A stretch of 63,837 nt of DNA from Phoronis australis (taxonomy: Eukaryota; Phoronida; Phoronidae), in contig NMRA01000763.1 in NCBI GenBank assembly GCA_002633005.1, positions 1 through 63,837 on the forward strand, written 5' to 3'. The translations under genes and the position numbers were made by a program. A model generated the notes under the pieces. That model was given only the letters and a program-made list of their open reading frames with translations, did not search any database and was not told where the DNA came from. Below, piece after piece: positions 25,002 through 38,300 of this stretch. Positions within the stretch are counted from its first letter, which is position 1, and the number at the start of each line of letters is the position of its first letter.

Positions 25002-28000
25002 AGTGGCATCGTACCGTTAGCTGCAGTAAATTTGCACTGCCTAGAAATTAAGAAGTAGTCTGCCAGGTGCTGCAGCAGTTTTGTGGTACGCATTAAATGT
25101 AGGGCGGCGAATCTGTTTTTTTTTTGTTTGTGTGTTTTTTTGAACATGCTGGGGATGAAAATTTCACAAGTTTGGCAGGAGATAAAATGTTGTCCAAAAT
25201 TGGTGGAGGCCCCTGTATCATTTTATCATTTCTAGTTAACGGCTGAGTTCTGCTTCGATTTCAGGTGGCTGTAAAACAACTCAGAGTTGTGAAAATTTTT
25301 AGTTAGGTGGCAGTACTTTTGGGATCACCATTTTGGGAATCTGTAGGAATTGCGATTTCAGAGTCTTGTAGTAGGTTATGTCTAGCATTGCCAGGGAAGT
25401 AGTGAATATAGGCTAACAAAGATCAAGTTTGCTTTTTTGCCACTTTTTCAGAGGCGGATTTCTCTGTGGGTGGGAAAGAAAGAACCAAAAATATATCAGA
25501 AAGAGTAAGGATAATGTAGTCATGTGTAGCGGGTTTTAAGTGAAATGACGAAACTTTTCATGTTCTTGACAATTTGCGACAGCGGAGTTAAATATAGCCA
25601 ATATACCCTATGTGTGCTCTGTCAGGCAAAAATCAGAGAAAAAACTAAGCAAGGAGTGTAGAAGTATAGTAGAGTTCACTCCGCCATTTTGCCATTCGCC
25701 GCAATGGTTACCGGTCGAAACACCAACGTCACAAGCAGTGAATAAGCAACACTAACTTAACAGCGCCGTCCTAACAATGTGAACACTGATAAATTCATAC
25801 TTTAATGACGTTCGACGTGCAATAAAATTACTGAGTGATTGAAAATGGCTTTTAATTGAATGGGAATGAAAATGTTTTAATCACTACTAAAATGTATTTG
25901 TTTTTATTATCTCAACCTCCCTTAAAAAGCCGTCATGGTTTTCTTTCATGTTTGAGTTATTGATAAGGCAAATTATCGTTCCTTATAACACTTCATACCT
26001 CCATGGACTACCTACTTTTAGTGATTGCTCCTGGGGGTTCAGGGGGAGATGCCTTCAGGTGCCAGCACAGGGGTCCAAGGGAGCAGTGCAAACCAGGTAA
26101 AAACCAGGTGGGCGACAAATGGTGTTGATCCCCCAGGGGGGGGTACATGGGAGGAGTGCTAAACAGGTAAAAACCATGAAGCATGAAAAACGAGTGTTTA
26201 GTCGACCCTTATATCGTCACAAATTTTGGTTGCACCCGGCCCTGACCATTGACAACATGTGGTGAGGTAGTAATAAGATTTGGTCCTCGTTGCGTGCATT
26301 ACCCCCAAGGACGTTTGCATGTAATGACTGGTGGCCGTCATGGCCCAGTACCACCCTGGGTGTTTTCCAACGTTTTATTACAAAGTGCTCCGATCTGTCT
26401 TCTCCTTTCATGTCTATGACGACTAAACTTAAGAATTTTTCTTTCATTTTTTTACTCAGGAGGTTTCTGTTGAATGTTTTCCAACATGAACTGCAGTCTG
26501 ATGTTCAGAAAAACATGCACAATAGCTCTTGTGGTATTGTCTCCTTACACACAGCAGTTGATAGTGATTCCATTACATAATCACCGTTTATCGCCTCGTC
26601 AGTGATTTCACAGTACCGCAGTTCAAGGCTAGATAACAAATCAGTTGCCTCTGATGATGCCATAACCATACCAACGATAACACCGAGAACGCAGATCTGC
26701 CCCGTAGCGTGTGATGTAATCTACAATGCAGACGACAGTGGCACCGGGACTGCGGTCGACTTGTTTTCCAACAGACGACACAAAATTAAAGACAATGTAT
26801 CATATCATTGAGTAACCAGTGAGCTCTCCTACACTCTTACACTCCTTGCTGTAAGGTGCTTCATCAGTCGTTTTGCCTAATGTATGGTGTTTTATGGGAA
26901 ATGTCAAATAAAATGGTAATTTTGAAAACTCACAGATGTATCTGTTGTAAAATAATTACCTTTATGCGAGATCTTGATGAACTTGTTGAGAGTGCTGTGA
27001 AACAACGTTGCTTAGCGTCTGTTCACTCAGCACCTCGTGTTACGGAGATAATAGGGGAGATAACTCCAGCGGTTGTGTTGAGGTGCATATTGTTCCGTGG
27101 CCAAAGAATGGCTTAGGGACAGAGAAACAAACAGCCAATCTCATTCAAAACTGCGGAGTGAAAACTAAAAATGGAAAACAATACAGCGTGAGCCCACGGT
27201 AATACAGTGTACATGTGGAAATGGACTACAGAAGTGTTATGAACTAAACAAGTTGGCTAAACAAAAATACATGTATTTTCCAGGTCAGAAAAACGGCCGA
27301 AGTAGAGTTCATTAGCTGTCTCGCGGCTAGAACAATTTAAGCCAAAATCAGGTGCTCTTATTCAAAATACATGGCAATATATCGCGTAGTCTAGCGAAGT
27401 TTGCTTTCTTTTCTGGTGAGGTCTAATGTGCTGGCTCTACTAGCTGTGTCTGAGGACGGCGATTTTCAAAGAAATTTGGAATGTGCTATTTTGCAGTTAT
27501 TTTAAAAAGTACCTGGTTCATAACATAATTTTCAGCTGTTCTGCTCACGTTTCCTTCACAAGAATTCACACTGCCAAATTACAGTAATCTTTAAAATTTC
27601 CTCTTGTTAAAACATGACTCCTTCGTTTTTTACTGCTTCTGCCAGCTGATCCCGACGGATCGTTTCGTTTCTGAATGGCTATTTAAGAAAGAACCAGATC
27701 AATGGGTTAACTTTTGACCCATTTTCTCAAAGACATCATCTTGCGGCAGAGTTTCCAACAGCCGACAAAATGGGAGTGGGTCCTTTGCCGTAATAGACAC
27801 GATTGCGCTAGTTATGCAAGTTCCTAGATACATGAACGCTTACATTAGGTCTGCGATAGGCGAATCCAATTGGGGTCAACGGAAGCCGGACTCTCCCCCC
27901 TTTATTTCATTGATTGTAGTGATAGCAAATCTAGAATTCTTCAAATTGTTCCGCCCCTGGTCTGACAACATAGAAAGGTGTAACTCATTGACCTTTGTCT

Positions 28001-30455
28001 TCCACCTGCATGGGGTCATCAGCATGTGCGATCTAGTGGTTGCAAATTGAAATGCTGCAAAGCAATTGTAACAGGAATCGGTGGAGCGACCTATACTTAG
28101 TATTTAAAATATTGACTGTTCGAAGCCGATAAAAATATTTGCAGTGTTGTGTATTTATCTCTCGTTCGAATCGCATACGAGAGAACCATGGTGACAACTT
28201 ATATAGAGAGAGAAACAAGAGAGAAGTAGATACATGTAAATATACTGAGTTTATTATGCGCTAAATATAAAATAGATATCTACAAACTTACAACACGTCA
28301 TTAGTCTCCGTTGTCATTGTATACTCACTAAGTTTGGAACCGCTCCCAAATTGTTTAATTTAGTATCAAAGTCGAGTAATGAAAAAATTGTAAGATTAGT
28401 AAAAGCTAAAAAGTTGAGAAGTTAAGAATCTAACCGTATAGTAATGAGATCCTATAGAATTAAAAAGTTGAGATTCTTACAAGATAGAAACGAGACCCGG
28501 TAGAATCCGAAGTTTGAGCGTGTGGGTCCCATTTTTATAGGCGTATTCGCACCGCGAATGTTACAAATTGCGCTAAAACAGGGGACTCAAGTTAAACGTA
28601 AAAACCAAGCAAAATGCAGCTAAAAATGTCGTCATCGGAAATTCCAAGTAAGGAATTTACCATCTTAAACTCCTTTAAATATAATAACTCATTCTAGCTT
28701 CTGGAACTAAACTGACGACTCTTCTTAACTCACGACTCCATCAGTAGACGGCGCTCCCGTCACATTCCCCCTTACTCAGATCTAAGGTACACTGTACCAA
28801 AGAGCTATATGTAGAGACGACACGACCTTACTCGCAAGCCATACATGTACAGCGGTTGGCACGCGGTCCGCCCTCTTGATGATGAAAGCTATGTAAACAA
28901 AAGCACGGAGTTCTTTTGGAAGCCGGGGAATTTTCAGAATAAAATTTGAAATTTTAAATACTAATGAGGTTCTAAAATATTGATAACATAAAGCAATGTA
29001 AATCTGTGACCACGCATATGCTTAAACGGTCATTTAAGCTGTTGCAAAGACAAGATTCCTAATGTTTTGGCTGAAATTCTCACGGAGTGCTTCTAGGGCC
29101 TGGGAGATTTTGGCGGCTCAGTTGAAAAGACAATCACTGAAATGTATAAAGTTTAGAAAATGGTATAATACAATGATTAACCTTTGTATAAACCTATTTT
29201 TCAGTTCCAGTTGTTTATAAACCGACAAAACGATTATCTGTCAAGGTGGCCGCTCTTCAGCCATTACATCACTCACTGCATTCCCAAATTTTTTAGTATG
29301 GGTCTAAAAATTCCTTGCCCGACGTCACTTGATTTATTCTAACAAAAAGATTTTAGGCATGCGTTCGTGTGAAACACTTGAACGCGAATTAGAAAAAAAT
29401 ATAGAAACCCATGGAAATCGATGAGCAATATGCTTGCATGTAAAGTCGTGTCATTGTATGCAAGAATTGACCAATGGAACTGTACATGTTTGTGTACGTG
29501 TGCGTATTCGGAATTGAGGGTATAAGTCACTTTGAATAAAAGGTGGCTGCAAAATTTTGCAAAACGATAGAGTTACAATAACTGATATGTTAATATTAAG
29601 TATTTCAAGGAAAAGAAGAATGCACGACAACAAAAACACCCTGTACTGGTCAGGCACGCACATACATGTACATGTATAGTGTATACATGTACATCGGTTA
29701 CCTGCGTGTGCCTGTGAACACCACTGCTTGGGTGGCCGAAGCATTTGCACAGACCCAATGTCCCGAAAGGTGATTGGAATTGTCTACTTCACGTTATACC
29801 AAGGAATAATAATTACATTATTATGCAGACGTATTTTCAAAAACATAAAACGCATATACATGTGTAAGGGTTGCTGAGGTGTTTCAAGGAAAATTACTTC
29901 AGTGATACGCTAATTTTCTTTAACTGTCTAGTATTATCAGGAAGAGATAACCACTTCCTGGTATTACTTGTCCTAGTACCTAATTCATCTTAGCGTGGCG
30001 AACTGGTAATTTGTATAGTTTGAAACGACATGATATTACAGTTCAAAATATTGTGTTTACAGAATCTGCTGTAGAACAACTTGACACACCGCGGAACTAG
30101 AGTTTTAAAAAGGCGTTCGCATTATTAATTTTTAACATTATTAATTATTACGCCACTCCATGTACCCCTTTTTACGACCATCATGTGGGGAATCGCCGTT
30201 TTTTTCTGTCAATAACAAGCACACTTCCATATTATTGGCAATCCAGAACTAGAAGGACACGAAAAATGTTCACACAGAAACAACACATTGAGATACTGTA
30301 ACCATTTCAAACAATAAAGTTTCGATTTATTTCAACATATCTTTATTTCAAAATATCACCATCACGCTGTAAAATCACACCGTGACAGTAAAAGGAAAAT
30401 GCCTAGCGGGTATAAAGTTACTGTACCGTACTGGTACCATACACGCACTCCACTT
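25002..30455. other. Esterase 3' UTR and a long gene-poor stretch
   Basis: A possible 3' UTR runs to the AATAAA at 25821. Beyond it I see only chance frames and short duplications (for example GTGCAAACCAGGTAAAAACC near 26090 and its variant near 26155). Confidence 0.45.
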
Positions 30456-30702
30456 CATGCGCTCACCCAGCCTTTAAAATGGGGGGTCTCGAATCTCTGA
30501 CAAAGTGGACCTTTTGCTAACAAAAAAGCGGGAGGACTAAAAAATGGGGTACCACCTTCAGGTCTGTGCGTCTTCGCCTTTTTCGTGGACTTTCTTTCGT
30601 TTTCTCTGACTTTTTGTTTCTTTGAGGCAGACCTTTTTACCCACTTCGCCAAATGGGGGGAGCTCGTTCGAGCCCCAAGAGACCCCCCCCCCAAGTCAGA
30701 TT
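30456..30702 (+). mobile_element. MITE family M, copy 3 (right end lost)
   Basis: It starts CATGCGCTCACCCAGCC and keeps the GGGGGGTCTCGAAT, GGCAGACCTTTTTACCCACTT and AAATGGGGGGAGCTCGTTCG blocks. It stops after the poly(C) run without the terminal TGCGCGCATG. Confidence 0.8.
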
Positions 30703-32158
30703 TCAACCAACTCTAAGTTAATCCCTAATTCAGTTGAATCCGACATTTACTGGTACACATATATGTTACTAGTACATTTATATTGACAACACTCCGACAC
30801 AAAATGAAAAATGACAAAGCTCAATGGTCGTAAACTCTACCTGCCCTGTCGTATATACCCATAGGCATTAATAATCTGTACAGTGAAAGTATGAAAAGAC
30901 CATAAACAGGACAGAGTACAAAAATGATGGTTTTCCTCGAGTTACACAGTTGCAGATTTAAAAGCTCAATAGGCTACAGAACATTTGTCCCATCTCTTGA
31001 AATCTACAACAACAACCCATCTACCGTCTCACTATAACCTTGTGTGGTGGGGCATTCTTGGTTTTTCCCTGCCTTCGACCTTGTTCTATTCTTAGTAACC
31101 TGACTATATTAATAAATCTTTAATTGGTGTCCACTCTGTAAAAATGCACAACTATTAATCTTATAATCATTTTTGTGTTTCTTCGTTGCTAGAAAACAAC
31201 AGATATCTTGGCCACTAAACCCTTAAAGACATATCGGACTCAGAAGGAAAGTCAAGTAAAAGACCATGAAACATCGACTTAAGTGGGTGTTCTAGGGACC
31301 AAATTAAGTTGAACAATATTGTTTCTGTGATGGGAATCTCACCCACAAAATCATTTTTATTCAGTTTCAATTTTTAAACCTCGAAAGACAAAAGAATTAT
31401 GTCATTGATTCTGGGTCTAATCTTTATACTAGAAATCAAACTATATTGTTTATGTTTTCTGCTATAACTACATGTAAAGACCTTTTAGTTATGTGCTCAA
31501 ACAGCCAATGATTTCCTTGGATGATTTTCAAAAAATCCTAGTTTGCATTTGATGATACTGACATCAATGTAAAAGCTATGAGTTTTTACTTGAAATCTCG
31601 TGTTGTTACCAATATTGGTTCCTAGATACTGCACAGTACATACGCATCTCCACTAACATGGTCCATCAGCAAGAAAGCGGACCAACCCGCTCAACGAAAA
31701 CCAAGTGACTTCAACTCAAGTTATATTTATCCCATTGCACTGTACATAGACTCAAGTCGTGGGTGAGACTAAAATAAAAACAATACAGCAAGTTACCAAA
31801 CATCTAACTCATGCACATGATACACAGTATATTTCAAACATAATATTCTATTTCATACACAATCAAGTAATAATTATGTAAAAACTGATCTTGACAACAA
31901 TAAGTGACCCTATATCAATGATAAAAAACTATTCCAACGTTGCGCACAAAGGCCGGTTGTGTGGCCTTACAAAAACATTAAAAAAAACATACATGTATAT
32001 ATACCAAACTCAATTGGTCAACAAAGCCTGCAGTAACCCAATATCTATATGGTATGAATGCTGAAAACTGCGTCGCCTGTCGCTTGACACTTTCTTTCTT
32101 CTACACGTCTCGATGCATGGTGGAGAATCCAGTCTGAAATTGAGTCATAGGCTATCTA
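30703..32158. other. AT-rich stretch without a recognisable gene
   Basis: Nothing with a motif or splice structure was seen on either strand. Confidence 0.45.
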
Positions 32159-32806
32159 CTAGATGAATCTCTGCGTCTTCCGAATTATACGGCCAATCCG
32201 GGTCCGGGTGTATTCTGCCGCTTGCGACTTGGTGCCGTCCGAGCCCGCTTGCAAATCTGATTCATCACCCGAGCGATCGTCATCCTCAGTACGAGGTGCA
32301 GGATCACTGGATGTCGTGTGTTGATCTTCCGAGGGATTCTCGTCCACACTTAGCGGTGCAGCATCCTAGGGAATCAAGGCCTCAGTGGCACAGGAATTGT
32401 AGTGGCCCACATGCACAACAGTTGCACCTACACCAGGCTTTTCTTGAATCCTGTAAAGTAGTCAGTTAACTTCGCCAGAATTAAATAGGGACCCCGCCAA
32501 CACAATCCCAATTTCTGTTGAGCAATTGTTGGGTACCACCTATAAACAAAACTACCCTCCTCAAATTTATTCAAAACTGTCTTAGAGTCATAATACGTTT
32601 TCTGTCGCCTAGAACTGTTTTGTAGGTTTTCTCTAGCGAATTCAAAGGAGTTCTGGACAGAAAATCTCAGCCACTCAACATATTCAACCAAGCATGACGG
32701 AGAGGATTCCGAATGCACCTCCACCGGATTACCAACCATAATATCAATAGGAAGCGACACCTCGCGACCAAAAATCAACCTGTATGGAGTGCAGCCAGTA
32801 CTATCG
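32159..32806 (-). pseudogene. Ty3/gypsy pol remnant (integrase C-terminal end)
   Basis: The frame 32778-32428 begins with an LIFGREVSLPID-type motif typical of the gypsy integrase C-terminal region and runs through RQKTYYD and a W-R-G-P-Y segment. A second frame (32347-32159) ends GRIIRKTQRF, the usual basic tail of such polyproteins. The two are separated by about 80 bases with no shared frame, and RT and RNase H are missing, so this is a truncated dead copy, unrelated to the intact element at 50553. Confidence 0.7.
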
Positions 32807-32899
32807 TACGCCCAGATTGTGGATCAAAGGGTGATATGAATCAAACGGTAGATAGTGGTCCGTGTGAGTGGGTTTCTTATAAACCTTGATCTCGGCACA
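32801..32899 (-). pseudogene. Penelope-like element RT fragment
   Basis: A 32-residue open stretch on the minus strand contains KVYKKPTHTDHYLPFDSYHP, the signature found downstream of the RT palm in Penelope-like retroelements. It ends in a stop where the gypsy remnant begins, so one element probably inserted beside or into the other. Nothing else of the element was recognised. Confidence 0.6.
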
Positions 32900-32989
32900 C
32901 TAATTTACAATGGTTACTAAGCAATTCTGAAACGGTAATGAGTTGTCTCTAGATTCCGCAAGGGATGTTGCACTCAAGAGCAAATGTTT

Positions 32990-34625
32990 ACGCTTCAGGC
33001 CGTGTGCTAAAAATACATCACTAAGCCCGGGGTCGATTTTCTTGTGCTTTTGTCGACTTTTCGAAAGCGTTTGACAGAGTTCCCCACATGCTACTCTGGC
33101 ATAGATTACAAAAATTGGTGTCTATGGTAAGGTACTTAAACTAGTGAAATCCATGTACAGTGTAGGCTATAGCAAATTACGTTCAAGCGTAAGGACCCGA
33201 GAAGAGTTAACCGACTTTTTTGTCTGTTCTGTCGGCACCAGACAAGGATGTATGATCAGCCCACTATTGTTTATAACGTGTCTGAACGAATGTATCGAAG
33301 TCCTAGATAATGCCCAAAATATTACATCAATGAAGAGGCGCCGCAAGTCAAATCGCTGGTGTATGCTGATGACATGGTTCTGTGTTCGAGCACGCAAATC
33401 AATTTCCGAAGAATGTTAAACTGCCTTTATGGTTATTGCTCTTTTTGGGACATGAGTGTAAATCTGAAAAAACTAAGATCATGGTTTTTAGAAATGGCGA
33501 CCCACTCAGAGCGTATGAGAAGTCGTATTATGAAAATCAAGTAGTGGAGGTTGTCTCTCAATATAAATATCTTGGAATATTGTTTAATGACACCAACATT
33601 AGTTTGGTCCAAAGCCATTAAAACTCTGGCACGTCAAGGTAGTAAAGCTGCTATTTCTATCTGTAAAATTAGAAACCGGTGCACGGAATTGCCATTGAAT
33701 CTATAACTTGAAATGTTTGATAAAATTGCTGTGCCAACTATGTGCTACGGTGCGGAAATCTGGGGATTCAAAGAACATGAATGGCTTGAAAATGTATGTT
33801 AAACTCTGTAAAATTGCTCTTGTAGTTGGAAACTTTTGCTCAAACGCAGCTGTATTGGGTGAATGTGGAATTTATCCGTTCTACGCAAAGCACTATGTCA
33901 CGTGTAAAATATTGGCTAAAGTTATTAAAAATGCCACCTACTAGATACGCTAAAGCGGCTTGTGACATGTTAGCTGATTTAGGTCGGAATGGGAGAAATA
34001 CTTGGGTATCTTAGACAATTGTTATCAAAATACGGTTTTCATGAAATTTGGTTGAATCAAGATGTCACGTGCGAAGTCTCGTTTCAAGTATCTTAATGAC
34101 TGGTATGAGCAAGGGTGGCGATCAGAAATTGAGCATAACGCAAAACTTAAATACTAATGCAACTTTAAGACTCTGTACTGTTTTAAACCATATCTTAATT
34201 TACCGCTACATAATAGTCTTATTCAAGCGTTTATTCGGTTACGTTTTCTCCAACCATAGACTGCAAGTGGAAGTGGGTAGACACGAGAAAGTGGAATATT
34301 ATAATAGATTATGTTTGATTTGCAATGATGATCTTGTAGAGGATGAATACCACTTATTGTTGATTTGCAAGGGATATTGTGAACTTAGTTCAAGTTTTAA
34401 GAAGGAAGTTCAATGGAAGCATCCAACTCAAGAATCCTGAATACGCCTGCTAGCTAATCCATGTCTATCTGTAGTTAAATATGTGTATTCTGCCCTTAAA
34501 AGACGAGAACAACTCTTAAATGGGTTGACTGCGTGTGCAAATGTGCCTGTTTAATTCTTTTTTGTTGATGGTACTTTGGGCCAGAGGCCTTTAATACATA
34601 TAAACGTATTGATTGATAGACCAGT
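32990..34625 (+). pseudogene. Frameshifted non-LTR (LINE) retrotransposon, RT to 3' end
   Basis: RT motifs appear in successive frames: VDFSKAFDRVPH near 33050, GTRQGCMISPLLF near 33237 and YADDMVL at 33362-33382, then KYLGILF near 33565. Further on come the thumb/tail blocks PTMCYGAEIWGF, VLGECG-YP and a C-terminal Cys-His segment (CLIC-x8-EYH-x3-C) at 34310-34370. At least three frameshifts break it. The copy ends at 34600-34618 with an ATTGATTGA simple-repeat tail, as in CR1/L2-like LINEs. The 5' half, including the endonuclease, is missing. The clade assignment is tentative. Confidence 0.75.
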
Positions 34626-35349
34626 TCTTTCACGTCTTTCATATGCGTTTATTTTACAGCGTAAAGCAACAAGAGAAAAAATGAGGTAACTAAATGAGCC
34701 GTAAGGGTCAACCTGTAAAAAGTTGCTTGTGATTACATTTTTTTAAATATATATTTTTCCTACATCATAGTAATTAATAGTCTGCTTTTTATTTGTTAGT
34801 TTTCCAAGACAAGTTATTCATCAAATTACATATTTGAGGCCTTGCTGGCCAAGACTCCTTGTTCTAAAATGAACCTTGAAATTATAACGCAAATATAAAT
34901 ATAAAAAGAACTGAATGAACGAAAATTCCACCGAAGATATTCACAAAATGAAGAATGCTATTTTATAAACCAAATCTTAGCCAAATGCTTACATGAAATC
35001 TTTATATTCTCCCCTAATGACTGAAGGATGGACTCCTAACGAGCTATGATATTTCAAGCACCCTTTCATGGAATTCACAGTTTTTGGTGTCAAAGATACC
35101 AATAGCACAAAAGTAGAAAAGGGAAAGAATTTGAGAAAAAGTAACAATACCTCCAAAATTAGGAAAAAGTGGGAAAATACGTAGCATTGGGGCGTCTTAA
35201 TATAAGCGCATACCCCATAGGATCAGTCATATAATCATTCCTGTCATGGCACACATTACAAAAGTTATAACACGGCATTGCATTCTTGAAGCAAGAAGCT
35301 TTCGGTCGACTATAACACGACAATGAAGCAAAACAATGGAACCTTCTGC

Positions 35350-38300
35350 TTAGTCCAGACTACACGGCGGTGAACTGTACTGCCTTCTCACATAGTCCAT
35401 GTTGATTCCGAACCCATCGAGCTCCTCTGTGACACGATCTAGGTAAGTTTCGTCGGGGTAACCCAGCCTGCAAAAAGCGAAGAAGATAAGCGTACGTTGT
35501 GGCAGCCGTTGAATGACGGTATGCAGATGGCTGCTCTCAGCAATGCAACATGAACAAAACACTAAATGGAAAGCCTTTTTCTCATAAAGAGATTTGCTGC
35601 TTTACATTGCAAGGTATTTCTTGTTCCAGTCTTTACAAGAATCATTAAGAATTATGTCAATTTAGCCACGTGTGTGTACCTGCACAAAAATACAGTCGCA
35701 GTGAATTACTTGTTTGACTTACAATTTGTTGGGTGTAAGCTCCGTCTTATGGGTTATTCCCGAAGACCACTGCACTTTGTCATTTTCCACTGTAAAAACG
35801 AGGCGGTGACGGAATGCCACGCGGAGCATGCGCAGGACTTCTCTTCCTTGGGTGGTATCGGGAAGATAAGCACGCTTCGTAGTACCTTTATAAGGAATAC
35901 CTGGTCTGGGGTGTATTTGCTAAAATGGAAACCCAGTAATGATAATAGTGGCATAATATTATGCAACGACGAAAGTCGCAATTGATTTACGAATGCCCAT
36001 CATTGGTGTGACGAAATTTTAACTTTAAGCTCTGCTATACACACGTCTTCACCTTATCAATGAGACCACGTGACGTCATAAAACTCTGTTTCTATCTCAC
36101 TTGGATGAGAGGTAATGTCTGGGCGTGGGAAAAGCTGATAGTTCGTTGCTGCTCAACGACCAGCATCAACGTGTAAAATGACCCGCCGCAACAAGTCTAC
36201 TTGATGAGTCTGGCTTCGAGAATTAACGAACTGGTAGCTCCTGTCTTCCCAAGCACAGAAACTGATTTTTGGAACAAATTCAGACTGGTTTTATAACCAG
36301 GAATGGCATAAAACAAAAGTTTTAATATTGACAGGGGTGCGTTTACAGCATGTGCACCTGTAGCCATACTTGGGCTCGTTGACCAGAGAGCGACTTTCCT
36401 CCAACGAACTACGACGTTGTCTGCTATTTTGAACTTTTAATAAGCGTTTGTAGACATATGCATAAGACTTGGCAAATTCTGTATTACAGAGCGACGTCGA
36501 TGGACGAAACTCCAGAAATGCAAATTCAAGCTAGTTTCGAAAAAATGTACATTTTATTTTGAGTAGAAGTCTTATAGCTACGTGTAGGTGATGATATACA
36601 GCAATCCAAATTATTAAAAATACCGCATTCTTTTGTTTACATTTATCTGGATGTAAACAAAACATGAAATACATACATTTGTACATGTACAAAGAAAAGG
36701 AATGACAATGAAATGTGACCGCTTACCGTTTGTAGGCCGTCTGGAATTCTGTAGGTTACAATTATAGTGCCTTTGGAGTTTTCAAAACCCGCTAACTTGT
36801 CGGCTTTGACTTCTTCGGTCATTTTGCCGCCTTTTGGTTGCGTTCCGGTCGGAAGTGAGCTCTCAACCAACAGCTCATCACAGATGGGACAAGACCCTTG
36901 GTGCTTAGCCCCCTCCATACATACAGAGCACAGAACATGCGGACAATTGTTAAGCTTGGAGAGAGTTGCAGCGTCAGTTTCTCCACAGAACGAGCACGAG
37001 TCCTCTGAGTGTGCGTCGTCGGGCACGTGGGCCGGAGAAATAAGGGGCACGCCCGCTGGATTTGACTGCTCCGCAACTCGAACGTAGTCGTCGCGTTGCA
37101 CGAGCGGGAATTCTGTATCGCTGTTTGGCTGCTGGTCAACCAACGATAACCGCTGTACACTCTGATTTTGCGTGGATACGTTCAAAATGTCATTCATGAC
37201 TGACGGAGTCGCACCTCCACGATCAAATAGTTCCTGAATAAGTTCGTTAGACGCTGAAAATGAAGTATAAGATTCGTTAAAGTAGCAAATGATTCTTGAG
37301 ACAAAAATCATCATTACTTGTAAAAAGCAAGAGAAACGTCGACAATCAAATTTCCAATATGATGTCTTAATATATGTCCAGTGTATTGTTCAGTGATCAA
37401 TTTGGGTAACCTGTACATGTACGTTATCAGTTTTTGACCACGTCATTATCCTTGTCATAAACTTTTGTTTCGAGATCGTGCACTACATCAACTGCCACGT
37501 GATAAAATGCTGATTTTCATAACACGCTTGTTAACATTACGTACGTGAATATCAGAGATGGACTTGGTTAATGCAACATGTACAGTTTCGGCATACTACT
37601 ATCAAACGACACGGTACAACAACTATCACCTAACTCACAAACACAAACACTCAACGTGACCCATTGTTCAATTCAACACATGCTTATTAGTAATTTGAAA
37701 AACTCACTTTTTTCGACATCAGGTGCAGTTGCTCGAGGAGATTTTACGCGCGGTTGCACTGCTTCTGGTCGTACCTTTCCCCTGATCCTCTCGCATCCCT
37801 GTCGGATTTTACCCTCAGCTCGATTGACTGATGTCTCAGGTCCCACTATCAAAACGTTGCTTGAATTGTGACAGACGACAATGTCGCGGTATTGTCCAGA
37901 AATATCATCGAGTAGACTTCGCAAGAGTGTGGACTTGGCCGTTGTGTGATCCAATTGAAATACAGATTGCGACACATCGACCTAAAGAGAAAATGCAACT
38001 ACATACAATACAAGTGCAAACGTCACTGTAACATTTTGTGCATTGAATGAAAGTATCTCTATCACCGTGCTGTACCTCCATGGGCTTGTCTAGCTCCAAA
38101 ACGGGAATCGGATAATTTGGGACTTACATGTATAAGCCCATTGATTAATGTCGCAAAGGCGTGCATGAGTCCCTGGGCTTGCGTCAAACATCAAGCACGT
38201 ACGCTGTTGCTGTTTTTTTTTCTCTACAGGCAGCTATGTCCAGCCCGCCCAGGCACATAAGGCAGGTGGGAGACGTTGATTTGACGGTGACTGACGTCCT

